From positions 189,339,122-189,403,121 of the forward strand of contig CP136069.1 of the NCBI GenBank assembly GCA_032622095.1: a stretch of DNA of 64,000 bases, written 5' to 3'. Positions 45,661 through 56,254 of the stretch are shown one piece after another. The number at the start of each line of letters is the position of its first letter. Within the stretch, counting starts at the first letter, position 1. The notes under the pieces were generated by a model, which had not been told where the DNA came from, did not search any database, and saw only the letters and a program-made list of their open reading frames with translations. The DNA comes from Siphonodentalium dalli. Taxonomy: Eukaryota; Mollusca; Scaphopoda; Gadilida; Siphonodentaliidae. A program made the translations under genes and the position numbers.

Positions 45661-46314
45661 AACGCGCGCGCCAGTCAACTGTTTTCATAAATGTAAGTTG
45701 GTTTGGTTACCCCTCCCCCACACGGCCCATTGATAAATGTTTGAATGCACATCTATATGTAAAATGACCGAATATATATGTATATCTTTGGGTAATAAAC
45801 ATTTAAAAAAGGTGTTTTAAAGTATGCTGTTGGCTTTAAATGTGTAAGACTATCAACTGGCATGAGTATGGTTAATCTTGGCTTCACCTTGCTTTGCAAT
45901 AGCTTATAGAAATCTATCGTGGGAAAATGGGTTCATAATGGGTATATCTTGATATATAGCCATTGTGAGCTGTTTGTCCTACGGTCCACACCAGTAAGAC
46001 CGGTTCCAAGTATGGTGTTCCATTAACTGCACATGCGTAGTGAAGCAAGGTTGGGGTCGAGCTTATGATACATATTGGAAGTAATTTTAGAGACCAGCAC
46101 TTCGATCCTGAATTCCGAACAGCAAGGTTCACGTGATTGTCGCCTCTGTTTCCTATTGTTTGTTATATAGTTTGACTCAGATAAATTAAATTTATTTGCA
46201 TCTCATCTTTTGTTGAACCTATAGTCTTACGCGTGTGAGACACGGAGCATAAGATTCACTAATATTACCGAGAAATATATGCGTTTCCACCACAACTACC
46301 TATAATGGTGCAGT
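45661..46314. other. No gene recognised
   Basis: AT-rich sequence without recognisable motifs. Confidence 0.4.
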
Positions 46315-46779
46315 TTAACCCTTTACCCAACAGTCGGTATTGTTTTTACCCTGTGCCAATGCATTCTCTTATATATGCGAGTCGACCATAGGTCGCCTCG
46401 CATATATAAGAGAATGCATTGGCCTAACAATTTTTTACAATTTTAATAATTTTTTCTTGTATTCTTTAACAATTTTATAATTTCACCCATACAGAGCCCC
46501 AGACAAACATGAGCAGACGACACTCTTCTATATGTTTCTATATATGTGTGGGGCTCCCTGCAGGGTAATGGATGTTTTTTTTATTTTATGTCCTAAAAAT
46601 TGTAAGAAACATTTATTTTAAAAAAATGATAAAAAATTGTTAGGCCAATGCATTCTCTTATATATGGGAGGCGACCTATGGTCGACTCGCATATATAAGA
46701 GAATGCATTGGCACAGGGTATTTTAGCTGTTGAAGCTTTATTTGGGCGTTTTTGGCCGTTTTGTTGGGTAAAGGGTTAA
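46315..46779 (-). mobile_element. TTAA twin-hairpin element, copy 5, with 90 bp internal module
   Basis: TTAACCCTTTACCCAACAG to TTGTTGGGTAAAGGGTTAA. The long arm is shortened, keeping only TAGCTGTTGAAGCTTTATTT. The linker contains an extra module (about 46,485-46,575) with CAGAGCCCC and GGGGCTCCCTGCAGGG. The same linker and module occur in inverse orientation in 57,401-57,821. Confidence 0.92.
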
Positions 46780-47213
46780 AGGTCTGGTTGTGAACGTCTC
46801 AAACTAAATGACAGATATACCTATTCATGAGCGTATTTTGACTACATATATTCTGTGTCAACAAAAGACATCAAAATCAAGGTATGTCTTAAAATAAAAA
46901 CGTGAGCAGCATTATGCATACGGGGATGCCATTGGTACGTTTGTAGACACGTGTTGTCGAATGGATTCATGGTTCTTAGAATATAAGTTTCACTTCTGCA
47001 TGCGCTGCAACTATTCTTTGTTTCAAAACGGACGACATATATTATAGAACACTGTATGGAACATCGCCCATGCTTATTGTTCCAATATGTCAGTAGCTGT
47101 CATCTGTATATATGTTGATTTAGTCTAAAGAAATGCAAAATGTACCGTCTATTGGGAGTATTTTGATATGTTTCGGTACTGGCGACTATCTTGGACGCCA
47201 TGTTTAACCCTTT
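46780..47213. other. No gene recognised
   Basis: Unique AT-rich sequence between two TTAA elements. Confidence 0.4.
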
Positions 47214-47605
47214 ACCCAAAAAACCGGCCATAACCGGCCAAATGAAGCTTCAACAGCCTAAAATATCTTCGGTCTGTCTCAATAGAACCATACAAATATG
47301 GATATCATTGGAACCGGCTCCTTGACCACATTGTGATAGTTACAGTTATGCCATGTGCCAATGCATTCTCTTATATATGCGAGTCGTCGACCATAGGTCG
47401 CCTCGCATATATAAGAGAATGCATTGGCTTAAAAAAAATCTTTTTTTAACACTTTTTACCATTTTTTCTTACATTCTTTAACAATTTTATAATTTTTAAT
47501 GTGTTAAGCAATGCATTCTCTTATATATGCGAGGCGACCTATGGTCGACTCGCATATATAAGAGAATGCATTGGCACAGGGCCCTTCTGTTGGGTAAAGG
47601 GTTAA
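47214..47605 (+). mobile_element. TTAA twin-hairpin element, copy 6
   Basis: Same orientation and layout as copies 1 and 4. The left terminus has TTTACCCAAAA instead of TTTACCCAACA, and hairpin 1 has an extra TCG in its tip. The right terminus is canonical. Confidence 0.93.
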
Positions 47606-47756
47606 TTGTGATTTTTTTCCCAAAGTGGATTTCAGCGGATTTGTTTTTCTACAGTGTCGTATACCCACTGTCTCTGGGGTCATTTATTTTGAAAGTTATT
47701 ATCGAGATTCCGCTTTTAAACGATTGTACGGAGTGTAGGGTTCCTACGTGTGCATC

Positions 47757-47916
47757 CATGGCAACTGTGTACAATACGTAGATAATCGTGGGTATCCTTG
47801 GTAACTGTGTACAATGCGTAGATATTGGTGGGTATCCATGGTAACTATGTACAATACCTAGATATTCGTGGATATCCATGGTAACTGTATACAATAGGTA
47901 TATATTCATGGTTATA
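47757..47916 (+). repeat. 40 bp tandem repeat, 4 copies
   Basis: CATGGTAACTGTGTACAATA-type units start near 47,757, 47,797, 47,837 and 47,877, each followed by a TAGATATTCGTGGGTATC block with a few changes. Confidence 0.92.
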
Positions 47917-48224
47917 GCTGTTATTATGAACACCCCTCCTAAATGAATAATATACCGTCCCAATGTATTCTTTATCATTGAATCGGATAATACATTCAGT
48001 ATATAAAGAGCTAATCCAGCATGGGATTTATCAGGTTGTATTATGAGACCCAACCGTAACGAGCTAGGTGTTTTAGTTATGAATGTATATATGATATATC
48101 ATATAACAATTTCACAAACCTTGTCAGCTAGTGCAAATATATGTTCATATTTGACGTAAATATTCACATAGGTTCACATTGGACCGATTTGATTCTGACA
48201 TAAGCCAATAGTGATCGTATATCA

Positions 48225-48371
48225 CATGTGTATCCAGGGGATATACACAAGTAAAACTCGTTCGTTCTTTTGATCAAGACATTACTGGTGTATCCTCATG
48301 TCGCGTGTATCGGTCGTCGGTATCAAGACATTACTGGTGTATCCTCATGTCGCGTGTATCGGTCGTCGGTA
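48225..48371 (+). repeat. Dispersed repeat with two 49 bp units
   Basis: AAAACTCGTTCGTTCTTTTG leads into two exact 49 bp units (48,274-48,322 and 48,323-48,371) containing CATTACTGGTGTATCCTCAT and CGGTCGTCGG. A third partial unit lies at 48,646-48,693, on the far side of a TTAA-family core. The lead sequence recurs at 51,230-51,280. Confidence 0.9.
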
Positions 48372-48383
48372 TCATAGATATAG

Positions 48384-48645
48384 GTAACATAGGTCGCCTC
48401 GCATATATAAGATAATGCATTGGCTTAACACATATTAAAAATGATAAAATTGTCAAAGAATGTAGAAAAATATTATAAAAATTGTTAAAAAATGTAAGAA
48501 AAAATTACAAAATTGTTAAAGAATGTAAGAAAAAATGGTAAAAAGTGTTAAAAGAAATTTTTAGGCCAATGCATTCTCTTATATATGCGAGGCGACCTAT
48601 GGTCGACTCGCATATATAAGAGAATGCATTGGCACAGGGCATAAC
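48384..48645 (-). mobile_element. Truncated twin-hairpin element inside a 49 bp repeat array
   Basis: It begins mid-hairpin (AGGTCGCCTCGCATATATAA), continues with an A-rich linker longer than usual, a complete hairpin 2 (about 48,564-48,632) and GCACAGGGCATAACT. Both TTAA termini are missing. It lies between unit 2 and the partial third unit of the 49 bp repeat. Confidence 0.88.
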
Positions 48646-49004
48646 TGGTGTATCCTCATGTCGCGTGTATCGGTCGTCGGTATCAGTTGCTGATCGTTAT
48701 TCCGTTGAATGACACGATCTGACTGTTTTTAAAACGTGTTTACGTCCATATAGAGCGTATATTGAGGTTAAATAATACCAATAGGAGCATATTTAGCTCA
48801 TTAAAATACGTCCGTTATGGGGACATGACAATCTGCGGGATGGGATGGGATATGGGACAAAACGACAATCTGCGGGACAGAATTTCAAATTGCGTGGGAC
48901 GGCCGATATCTCGAGGAATACAGGTCGTAGGGGGCTCATTTTGGTGTCTAACGAAAGGCCCACATTCGCCCTATCCACACATATTAACCCCGCCATATTA
49001 ACCT

Positions 49005-49995
49005 CCCCAACGTATGACCGGAGGATAATATGAGAACCTCCCTCGCGTATGACCGGTGGATAATATGAGAACCTCCCTCGCGCATGACCGGCGGATAATA
49101 TGAACCTCGACCGCATATGACCGGCGGATAATATGTTCATATCAGAACCTCCCCCACATATGATCGGAGGATAATATGAGAACTTCCCTCGCGTATGACC
49201 GGCGGATAATATGAACCTCCACCGCGTATGACCGGTGGATAATATGTTCATATGAGAACCTCCACCGTGTATGACCGGAGGATAATATGAACCTCCACCG
49301 CGTATGACCGGCGGATAACATGAACCTCCATGCACCGTGTATGACCGGTGAATAATATGTTCATATCAGAACCTCCCCCACGTATGACCGGAGGATAATA
49401 TGAGAACCTCCCTCGCGTATGACCGGCGGATAATATGAACCTCCACCGCGTATGAGCGGCAGATAAAATGTTCATATGAGAACCTCCACTGCGTATGACC
49501 GGCGGATAATATGTTGATATGAGAACCTCCCCTACGTATGACCGGTGGATAATATGAACCTCCACAGCATATGACCGGCAGATAATATGTTCATATCAGA
49601 ACCTCCCCCGCGTATGACTGGAGGATAATAAGAAAACTTCCCTCGCGTATGACCGGCGGATAATATGAACCTCCACCGCGTATGACCGGCAGATAAAATG
49701 TTCATATGAGAACCTCCACTGCGTAAGACCGGCGGATAATATGTTCATATGAGAACCTCCCCTACGTATGACCGGTGGATAATATGACCCTCCACCGCAT
49801 ATGACCGGCAGATAATATGTTCATATCAGAACCTCCCCCGCGTATGACTGGAGGATAATAAGAAAACTTCCCTCGCGTATGACCGGCGGATAATATGAAC
49901 CTCCACCGTGTATGACCGGCAGATAATATGTTCATATGAGAACCTCCCCCGCGTATTACTGGGAGATAATATGAGAACTTCACCGCATATATGAA
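49005..49995 (+). repeat. Complex ~35 bp minisatellite inside the long-TIR element
   Basis: Units contain CGTATGACCGGCGGATAATATG followed by AGAACCTCC, AACCTCCACCG or TTCATATGAGAACCTCC. The three unit types form a higher-order block of about 240 bp repeated with changes at about 49,340, 49,580 and 49,800. In-frame readings of the complement (GGGS.. YPPVI-type) are artefacts of the repetition. Confidence 0.93.
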
Positions 49996-50529
49996 TGGCG
50001 GACACATAAGTTTTTAAGTCTATAAACACTATTTGATTTGAATATTCTTTTGAATAGTCTTACCATTGACATATTCATTCGTTCAAACCAGTTGATCTAT
50101 TTTGTAACTTGGCTTTTAGTCGCTGGGCTCCGGCATCTGGGCTTTTAGTCACAACTGAAATAAAAATAAGTGCGAATATCTTGGAGCGAATTTCTGCAAC
50201 AATTTCACCGCCTGGTGGACCCATTTGGAAAAAAATACATTCCCTGTGTCTAATTCTACATTTTGATATACTATACGCCCCATTATATTGAATATACCGG
50301 CTGAAATCGATCCTGTAATTGTAAACATCGAGTCTATTTTTAGCTGTTTTATCGGAGCGTGTTTGCGTGTTCGCCATTACAATATTCGCACTAAAACGCC
50401 ATATTGTAGCTAAAAACGAATGCACAGTATTCCACTGCGTTATTTGGTACCTAAAACTTGTTGTTTGCTAGTGTATTCATCGAGAAATCTAAATTCTAAA
50501 CATTAATGTCGAACGCAGTTTTTCGTGTT

Positions 50530-50755
50530 TGTGGCATTTTATGTTAGGTCAGTTGTCGACCGAATAATGTAACTTCCGGTGTCCGGTCAGTGGCGGGGTT
50601 AATATGTGTGGATAGGGCGAATGTGGACCTTTCGTTAGACACCAAAAGTAGCCCTCTATGCGCTGTATTCCTCGAGATATCGGCCGTCCCACGCAATTTG
50701 AAAATCCTGTCCCGCAGATTGTCATGCTATCCCAAATTCCACCCCATGTTAGGTC
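50530..50755 (+). repeat. Extra internal copy of the right end of the long-TIR element
   Basis: ATGTTAGGTCAGTTGTCGA at 50,541 recurs at 50,747. TGTCCGGTCAGTGG.GGGGTT, CCTCGAGATATCGGCCGTCC and CCCGCAGATTGTCATG follow in both. The inner copy is more diverged from the left terminal repeat than the outer one. Confidence 0.9.
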
Positions 50756-51208
50756 AGTTGTCGATCAAATAATGCAAATTCTGGTGTCCGGTCAGTGGTG
50801 GGGTTAATATGTGTGGATAGAGCGAATGTGGGCCTTTCGTTAGACATCAAAATGAGCCCCCTACGCCCTGTATTCCTCGAGATATCGGCCGTCCCACGCA
50901 ATTTGAAATTCTGTCCCGCAGATTGTCGTTTTGTCCCATATCCCATCCCATCCCGCAGATTGTCATGTCCCCCGTTATGTGCTTATTTTCACGAGAGAAT
51001 AGGCTGATTTTGGACATGACTCGAAACAGAATAGCTGTTATTAAAATAGTTTTTGGTCACCATGATATTCACGCACAATCACACAATTAGCCAAAATATT
51101 ATTTTAAAAGAATTACACCCCTATCTACAAGTATACATGTAGCCGCACTCGCACATGTGGGTCAAGGGCTTGTAAACAACGTTTTTTGCTGTAAGCGGAA
51201 TCTGTCTC

Positions 51209-51335
51209 TTATCTTTTCATGGAATAAAAGGATACACACAAGAAAACTCGCTCGTTCTTTTGATCAAGACATTACTGGTGTACTGTATCCTCATGACGGG
51301 TTTATTGGAGATCGGTTTTCCGTATCAGTTGTAAT
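51209..51335 (+). repeat. Dispersed repeat, partner of 48.2 kb
   Basis: AAAACTCGCTCGTTCTTTTG, ATCAAGACATTACTGGTGTA and TATCCTCATG recur from 48,253-48,300. It lacks the tandem 49 bp expansion. The two copies flank the long-TIR element. Confidence 0.88.
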
Positions 51336-51391
51336 GCAACCATCCTTATATCGGCATGCACGCCGCGTAGTAGAGTCGCTTATGTACTTCA

Positions 51392-51768
51392 CAATGTCTA
51401 GCCTTCTGTGCTACACTCTAAGCCAGGATACTAATTGAGAAATATTGGTGGTTACCATATAAAATTGATGATGCAGATAAGTGCCTTTTGTGTATCATGT
51501 AAGGTAGCAATACACAACTGTCTATTGTGATAGCTATGAAGTGGGCATTCTACTTCTCTGTTAAACCAGGATTCTTAGCAAACAAGAAACAACATATCCT
51601 TGTCTAGAAAACAAACAAAAATATAGTAGAATCAATTACATATCACTGTCCTTTCCTGTTTGTCTCACTGTAATATACCCCATAGGCGGATACTATTAAT
51701 CTGGATTTCATATGAGGGGTAGCGTCTTTATCTAGATTAAAGTGATATATTATGGATAGCAGGTCCTG
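51392..51768 (+). mobile_element. 377 bp repeat with 19 bp flanking direct repeat, copy 1
   Basis: The sequence CAATGTCTAGCCTTCTG...GGATAGCAGGTCCTG is flanked on both sides by GAGTCGCTTATGTACTTCA (51,373-51,391 and 51,769-51,787). A 19 bp duplication is what target-primed retrotransposition typically leaves. No poly(A), tRNA promoter boxes or coding sequence were recognised, so it may be a SINE of unknown origin, a retroposed RNA or a solo LTR-like unit. Confidence 0.85.
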
Positions 51769-51777
51769 GAGTCGCTT

Positions 51778-52119
51778 ATGTACTTCAGTGGGAATTTATT
51801 GAACAAATATAGATACTATGATATTATGATAGGGTGTCACTTACTATATCAGAACAAGTTTGTTAGACTTTATGAGTCCGCTACTGGAGGGAATTATGAC
51901 GTCACAAAGATGACGTCATTGTCAATTAAGTTCAGATGTAGGGTTGTCATAAGAACGGACGGATTATGCGATGATACTTTTTCAGCAAGAGAAATTCATG
52001 ATAGTATTTCTCAGAGTACATTACCGAAATTCAGGGAAAGTGTTATTCCAGTCAAAGATAGCTGCTTAAATGGCACCAACAAATATAAAACATTGCGATT
52101 TTCAAATTATCTCTTGTAA
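51778..52119 (+). CDS. Hypothetical 113-codon frame, doubtful
   Basis: Lies between two copies of the 380 bp repeat and begins within the 19 bp direct repeat. No domain, signal peptide or membrane segment is recognised. It is followed 53 bp later by another frame in a different register. Two such frames in 750 bp are slightly more than expected in AT-rich DNA, but there is no positive evidence of a gene. Confidence 0.15.
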   Translation: MYFSGNLLNKYRYYDIMIGCHLLYQNKFVRLYESATGGNYDVTKMTSLSIKFRCRVVIRTDGLCDDTFSAREIHDSISQSTLPKFRESVIPVKDSCLNGTNKYKTLRFSNYLL

Positions 52120-52172
52120 ATGACATTACGTTCGGTGGCGACTGCGAAGTTTGACCATTCAGCATTAATGTA

Positions 52173-52529
52173 TTGCTTCAGCTATGTAGTGCAACACTTT
52201 TATTGTACCAACCTGCTCGATCTGTAAAAAATCCACTTTATAGCATTTTGTCAAAAATCAATTCCGATATTCTAGCAATAGTTTTTAATAAATTGGCGGA
52301 ATTCAATGAGGAGAAAGAAATGTTCGTACCGTACCACATAAGGAATTATGATCACACTTCTATAAAAAACTGTTTAATTTCATCCAAAATGTCCACCAAG
52401 ATGCCAGTCAAAAAGTCAAGATACAAAATTCAGTGTTCGTCACACTACCAAATGTCGTCCTGGTATTACAGCATGTCGAATAAGTTAATCGGCTTCTTTT
52501 ATGTAAACGCGAATAGCTTTAATTTCTAA
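52173..52529 (+). CDS. Hypothetical 118-codon frame, doubtful
   Basis: Lys/Ser-rich in the second half with several Cys, Tyr and Met residues. No family recognised. It may be an exon or remnant of the same sequence as the preceding frame. Confidence 0.15.
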   Translation: MLQLCSATLLLYQPARSVKNPLYSILSKINSDILAIVFNKLAEFNEEKEMFVPYHIRNYDHTSIKNCLISSKMSTKMPVKKSRYKIQCSSHYQMSSWYYSMSNKLIGFFYVNANSFNF

Positions 52530-52686
52530 TACAAATTAATCAATATCCTATATACTTATGTACCATGGCTTTAAATGTTCGGATATCAAGTAAGGAGGGA
52601 GTTGGCGAGAAAATCCAACTCTGTACGTAAAATTAGAAGGTATGACCTCCATCTGTTCTTGGTTTGAGGGACAAGTGGTATCATCA

Positions 52687-53070
52687 CAATGTCTAGCCTT
52701 CTGCGCTAAACTCTAAGCCAGGGTACTAATTTAGAAATATTGGTGGTTACCATACAAAATTGATGATGCAGATAAGTGCCTTTTGTGTATCATGTAAGGT
52801 AGCAATACACAACTGTCTATTGTGATAGCTATGAAATGGGCATTCTTCTTCTCTGTTAAACCAGGATTCTTAGCAAACAAGAAACAACATATCCTTGTCT
52901 AGAAAACAAACAAAAATATAGTAGAATCAATTACATATCACTGTCCTTTCCTGTTTCCTGCTTGTCTCACTGTAATATACCCCATAGGCGGATAATATTA
53001 ATCTTGATTTCATATGAGGGGTAGCGTCTTTATCTAGATTAAAGTGATATATTATGGATAGCAGGTCCTG
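52687..53070 (+). mobile_element. 380 bp repeat, copy 2
   Basis: About 97% like 51,392-51,768 in the same orientation, with a 7-8 bp tandem gain (TTTCCTGC) near 52,955. No clear flanking direct repeat remains. Confidence 0.88.
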
Positions 53071-54294
53071 GAGTCTGGATGATGGTATTCAACAAAGTAG
53101 TCCAAACACCTGTATATCATATGTCACATATGATATGTGGAGTTCTGTTTAGAAGCTACATGTAGTACACGTTATTGACCTCCCAGAACACGTTTATTCA
53201 GTTGAAATGAACATGATCATACACCATGTTAGATCTCTGACAATACGAAGAGGTGTGTCTGATTGCTAGCTTTCCAGTTTTCAGTTAATTGGAGGTAACT
53301 CCACAAATGATTCGCCCAATATACGAAAGGTGACATGGTATGAACACAGTAAGGTGGCATGGACAATTGGTAATATACAGCAAAATGATGTCCATGTTTG
53401 ATTTCTATAATTTAGGCATGTGTAGGGTTTAGAGGGACAATGCATTGCGTGTGTACATCATTTCAGTGGTAATTGACGATGGTTATGATTGTGCTGCCGG
53501 TCGAATTTGTTGAACGATTATATCGAAGTGTATCGAAATCGACAGGAAACGACTGAGAACATTAACATGTCATAACTGCGCTGCATAGCCAACCCTGCAG
53601 TTTAGACGACGAAAGTATCTGAATGGTAAACGCAATAGATGCGAACCGCAAATTGGCAAGCGATTCTTATTATATTACGAATTCCCGCGTTTGACGAACT
53701 ATACGACCACACTGTGGGAAACGGATGAAGAATCTATTTATAGCGATGGGTATTCTGGTGTCATTTTGTTATCAGTTTGATTTATTATGTACAATATCCA
53801 TTGGAATACAGGTTCTGAGTACTGCATACATCATGGGGCAACATAGTCCACTAACGTATTACAGCACAATGTGAAGTCATAGTTGGAGTTAATAACAGCT
53901 CGTATTCGTAACGTACCATGTTGGTTCTGTTTAAAACCAAAGAAAACGCGAAAAAGAAGGAAGTTGTTAGCATTATTTCACTGTGGAGTTGGTCATGGCT
54001 CATTATATGATGGCATCTTTTAAATCATATTATATAGATCGAGCCAATTATAGCCGAATACCTCAAAGTGTTATAATCCTGTTCGACTATGAGTTACCAG
54101 ATCAGTCTGGTTGCGCTCAATCTCATGCATTGTATATATAATGCATAACGATAATCTACCCCAACCAAGTGGCATATACACATGTAGATTAACTTCAGCT
54201 GCAATGTAAGCGGACGTAGGAGGCTGTTGTACGAATAACATGTTCACTTGATAAGCAATCCAATGGTATCAGACATACCTTAGTTTAACCCTTT
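53071..54294. other. No gene recognised
   Basis: Only a short palindrome at 53,113-53,137 (ATATCATATGT facing its inverse) was noticed. Confidence 0.4.
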
Positions 54295-54683
54295 ACCCAA
54301 CAGAACGGCCCTGTGCCAATGCATTCTCTTATATATGCGAGTCGACCTATCCTCGCATATATAAGAGAATGCATTGGCTTAACACATTAAAAATTATAAA
54401 ATTGTTAAAGAATGTAAGAAAAAAAAAATGGTAAAAAGTGTTAAAAAAAGATTTTTTTTAGGCCAATGCATTCTCTTATATATGCGAGGCGACCTATGGT
54501 CGGCTCGCATATATAAGAGAATACATTGGCACAGGGCATAACTATAACTATTACAATGTGGTCAATGAGCCGGTTCCAATGATATCCATATTTGTATGGT
54601 TCTATTGAGACAGACCGAAGATATTTTAGGCTGTTGAAGCTTTATTTGGCCGGTTTTGGCCGTTTTGTTGGCTAAAGGGTTAA
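54295..54683 (-). mobile_element. TTAA twin-hairpin element, copy 7
   Basis: Canonical left terminus; the right terminus has one change (TTGGCTAAAGGG). Hairpin 1 lost CATAGGTCGC-type bases at its tip, and hairpin 2 has two substitutions. TTAA at both ends. Confidence 0.92.
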
Positions 54684-55108
54684 ACAGTATTTGTTCCATT
54701 ATCAATGCAACAATACAATACGTCAACAATAATTATACGTTTCATCGTGAACCGGAGTCGTCATCAAGCACGTTGGCTTGTGTGAGACATTTCTAACAAT
54801 CATTTTAAATCCACCTCACTTAGCGAGAGCGTGATGGTACACATAGACCTTAAACATGCTAAAGGCTACTTGTCAATGAGACAAACTAATTCTATACACA
54901 AGTATAGTAATATAAAATATACTAATATGGCTGCAATACTCGTATATGTATTGTTTGAATTTTAGTTCAAATTTGTCACGATCCCATCTTGGACGTCACA
55001 GTAATGCACATTTTGGAAATATACCAGTACTTAGTATCGACAGGTGGCAATACGCAGGTTAAGCATAAGGCAATCATCAACATTTCTTCCAACACGTATT
55101 GTTGGCAG

Positions 55109-56254
55109 AATGGTAGAATCTGGTATCTGATCATTCAGAATGGTAGAATCTGGTATCTGATCATTCTGTGTATGGTAGAATCTGGTATCTGATCATTCTG
55201 TGTATGGTAGAATCTGGTATCTGATCATTCTGTGAATGGTAGAATCTGGTATCTGATCATTCTGTGAATGGTAGAATCTGGTATCTGATCATTCTGTGAA
55301 TGGTAGAATCTGGTATCTGATCATTCTGTGAATGGTAGAATCTGGTATCTGATCATTCTGTGAATGGTAGAATCTGGTATCTGATCATTCTGTGAATGGT
55401 AGAATCTGGTATCTGATCATTCTGTGAATGGTATAATCTGGTATCTCTTCATTCTGAATGGTAGAATCTGGTATCTGATCATTCTGTGAATGGTAGAATC
55501 TGGTATCTGATCATTCTGTGAATGGTAGAATCTGGTATCTGATCACTCTGTGAATGGTAGAATCTGGTATCTGATCATTCTGTGAATGGTAGAATCTGGT
55601 ATCTGATCATTCTGTGTATGGTAGAATCTGGTATCTGATCATTCTGTGAATGGTAGAATCTGGTATCTGATCATTCTGTGAATGGTAGAATCTGGTATCT
55701 GATCATTCTGTGTATGGTAGAATCTGGTATCTGATCATTCTGTGAATGGTAGAATCTGGTATCTGATCATTCTGTGAATGGTAAAATCTAGTATCTGATC
55801 ATTCTGTGAATGGTAGAATCGGGTATCTGATCATTCAGAATGGTAGAATCAGGTATCTGATCATTCTGTGAATGGTAGAATCGGATATCTGATCATTCTG
55901 TGAATGGTAGAATCTGGTATCTGATCATTCTGTGAATGGTAGAATCTAGTATCTGATCATTCTGTGAATGGTATAATCTGGTATCTGATCATTCTGTGAA
56001 TGGTATAATCTGGTATCTGGTCATTCTGTGAATGGTAGAATCTGGTATCTGATCATTCTGTGAATGGTATAATCTGGTATCTGGTCATTCTGTGAATGGT
56101 AGAATCTGGTATCTGATCATTCTGTGAATGGTATAATCTGGTATCTGATCATTCTGTGTATGGTATAATCTGGTATCTGATCATTCTGTGTATGGTAGAA
56201 TCTGGTATCTGGTCATTCTGTGTATGGTAGAATCTGGTATCTGGTCATTCTGTG
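55109..56254 (+). repeat. 32 bp minisatellite, about 36 copies
   Basis: The unit is GGTAGAATCTGGTATCTGAT plus CATTCTGTGAAT. Variants include TGTGTATGG, GGTATAATC, TGGTCATTC and a few shortened CATTCAGAAT units. Variant units cluster near the right end. It is unrelated in sequence to the other 32 bp array at 19.2 kb. Confidence 0.97.

Larger units (their letters stand above)
48820..50971. mobile_element. 2.15 kb long-TIR DNA element with 8 bp target duplication
   Basis: Terminal inverted repeats of about 175-190 bp are almost identical, starting GGGACATGACAATCTGCGGG. CCGTTATG flanks it on both sides (48,812-48,819 and 50,972-50,979), an 8 bp target duplication. Inside: a 1 kb minisatellite (49,005-49,995), unique sequence (50,000-50,520), and an extra partial copy of the right end (about 50,530-50,755) in tandem with the terminal one. 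No transposase is visible. Long TIRs with 8-9 bp duplications occur in Mutator-like elements, and 8-9 bp also in Merlin and hAT; the family is unresolved. Confidence 0.93.

Noticed and set aside
48793-49565. Long repetitive minus-strand frames over the 48.8-50 kb array
   Set aside because: Produced by a ~35 bp minisatellite within a mobile element. No recognisable protein.
51392-53070. Complete LTR retrotransposon from the two 380 bp direct repeats
   Set aside because: The interior has no primer-binding site, polypurine tract or gag/pol that I can see, and the first copy has its own 19 bp flanking repeat, so the copies look like separate insertions.
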